In this document: positions 62,594 to 64,000 of the stretch, one piece after another
How the letters are laid out: every line of letters begins with the position of its first letter
How positions within the stretch are numbered: position 1 is the stretch's first letter
Assembly (NCBI GenBank): GCA_013398955.1
Contig: VWPU01017427.1
Location: 1 to 64,000, forward strand
Origin: Callaeas wilsoni
Taxonomy: Eukaryota; Chordata; Aves; Passeriformes; Callaeidae
Direction of reading: 5' to 3'
DNA: 64,000 nt
Program-made: the position numbers and the translations under genes
Notes under the pieces: generated by a model
The model's database searches: none
What the model saw: only the letters and a program-made list of their open reading frames with translations
Told to the model about the DNA's origin: nothing

Positions 62594-64000
62594 CTAGAAC
62601 CCATTTCTCTTAAAGTACTGGGCTCGCCTAATCACGCTGTTGACGTAGTTGGAGTCTCTGCTGCACGGGTCTGCCTCGTAGACCTGGAGGTCGCCCATTT
62701 TTGCATGGTAGGTGCAGATTCCCCCTGGAAAAAGTTTAAAAGGAGTTGTTATGGGCTGTTAAGTGAGAAATAGAGATTTAAGAGCAAAAATTTGTAGCAA
62801 AAAGGGCCATGCATCTCACCAACTGCTTGACAGACTGCCAATTGTGCATTATTGTTGAAAAGTGACTGGTTTTGTAAAATCTTTATTGCTACAGCGAAGG
62901 AGCCCATGACTCTCTCCAAATGCAGGTGGAAATGGAGCACTGTTACCAGAAAAGAGTGTAATCAGAGCAAAGGAAGGGCAGTAGCAGAGCAAGGAAGGGA
63001 GAGTAAGTAATAGCATAGGGTTAACAAACCAGGACACAGATAGCACAGACTACAAGGAAACCTGGATCGCAAGCTTCCTGGGCACAACAGGTTGCCACAA
63101 TAATCCTGTTGTGTTGTGATGCCTCAGTTTCTGCATTCTTCAGTGACTGTTGTTTAGTTGCTTTCTATCTTATTTATCCACCTAACAGCCATTTCCCATT
63201 GCCAGTCTGCTGCTCTGCTACTGCTTCTGTTAAACTAGAAAACTCTGGTTCTGGTTCCTATTTCAGGGCTTTAGGGGTTTCTTTTGTTTGTTTGGGCTTT
63301 TTTTTTTGGTAAGAGATGCCCTAAAATCTGCCAGAGTGATGCTCTTTTTCCCTTAAAAGTGACACCAACAAGCACAAAGCACTCCCATCAGTCAGTCTGT
63401 CCCTTCCTAGGACAAAGCCCATTCCGTACCTCTCAGCTGCCGGTCCCAGCTCCAGGTAGGATGTCTTGCCCGTACTTCATTTATGGAAAGAGCCAGGATA
63501 TTTGAGCACTGATTTATGTGTTCTTCACTATCCCACACCGCATAAGGTTGCAGTTGCTGCCTGCTGATCTAGGGAAGACAAGCAAGCAAATGGGTTTCCC
63601 TCTGAATGCCACCTCCTCTTCATTGCACTCCCAGGCTGCAACTCATTGAAGTGACCTTATTGAGGACAACACTTAAGCACAGCCTTTGTTGTAGAGGGAT
63701 TGCAATAAAGTGCACTTTCAAACACAGAACAGTCATTTGCTAGGATAAAGCCTGGAGTATGCACTGCATTACTGTGCTGTTACTCACGCTTATCACCCTG
63801 GTGTACCTGCATCAGGCCGTACTTCTGCCGTCCCTGGTCCCAGCCGTTGTCCAGGAGCAGGCCGACACGGCTCTCCTGGGACATGATGGCACCGATGAGC
63901 GCTGGGTCCAAGCAGAGGTTTCTGGCTACTCTCTTAATTGGGACCTCGTATCTCCTCAGGCGTACAAGGTCTGCCTCAGCAGTCCTCCGTATCATGGCAT
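62594..64000 (-). CDS. LYG: Lysozyme g-like protein, last three exons (runs off the right edge)
   Basis: Three consecutive in-phase exons on the minus strand: 63807 to beyond 64000, 63430-63568 and 62594-62724. The first reads EADLVRLRRYEVPIKRVARN, ALIGAIMSQESRVGLLLDNG and YGLMQ. The second reads LQPYAVWDSEEHINQCSNIL then INEVRARHPTWSWDRQLR. The last reads GGICTYHAKMGDLQVYEADP then NYVNSVIRRAQYFKRNGF and a stop. All match goose-type lysozyme (SLT/lysozyme g fold, secreted muramidase). The last exon is 131 bases, the same size as in the relic at 51.3 kb. The catalytic Glu (SQES) is kept, but the places of goose Asp86 and Asp97 are Gln and Ser. Splice sites are standard. Which paralogue (LYG1 or LYG2) is not resolved. 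The signal peptide and first exons lie outside. Confidence 0.9.

Noticed and set aside
62261..62773. 170-codon open frame, plus strand
   Set aside because: It lies antisense over the lysozyme g last exon, whose minus-strand reading has clear homology and splice sites.

Overview
The window is vertebrate nuclear DNA, almost certainly from a bird. It has short spliced exons in an AT-rich background, CpG islands at promoters, and about ten CR1 LINE copies. It also carries a class II (betaretrovirus-like) endogenous retrovirus and a hybrid SINE with a tRNA-Ile head and a CR1 tail. That SINE resembles TguSINE1 of zebra finch, which points to Neoaves and perhaps the passerine/parrot group (inference from remembered family knowledge). 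The gene order matches human 2q11.2: TSGA10 - LIPT1 - MITD1 - MRPL30 - lysozyme g genes.

Layout. Positions 1-190 are the edge of a CpG island whose gene lies outside the window. From about 8.7 to 27.2 kb the minus strand carries at least 14 recognisable TSGA10 exons. Several are open and well conserved, but others hold in-frame stops or frameshifts, so the copy looks like a pseudogene. Its 5' side (27-38 kb) holds a deleted provirus (28815-33365) and a long CR1. A CpG island at 38.74-39.08 kb starts LIPT1 on the plus strand and probably once served TSGA10 on the minus strand. LIPT1 is an intact single coding exon (39456-40574). MITD1 (minus, seven coding exons, 43750-46305) and MRPL30 (plus, five coding exons, 46471-48714) are intact and share a head-to-head CpG promoter. 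At 51.3-53.5 kb lie two exons of a broken lysozyme g copy, and at 62.6-64 kb the last three exons of an open lysozyme g-like gene that runs off the right edge.

Function. LIPT1 transfers lipoate to mitochondrial 2-oxoacid dehydrogenases, MRPL30 is a mitochondrial ribosomal protein, MITD1 acts with ESCRT-III in abscission, and lysozyme g is a secreted muramidase family. They are housekeeping and immune genes kept together by old synteny, not a pathway. No unknown multi-gene system was found. The most notable points are the decay of TSGA10, a CR1 insertion touching a MITD1 splice donor, GC-AG introns, a repeated MRPL30 exon-1 donor, and lysozyme g copies with altered catalytic residues. Exon borders were read by eye and may be off by a base or so.
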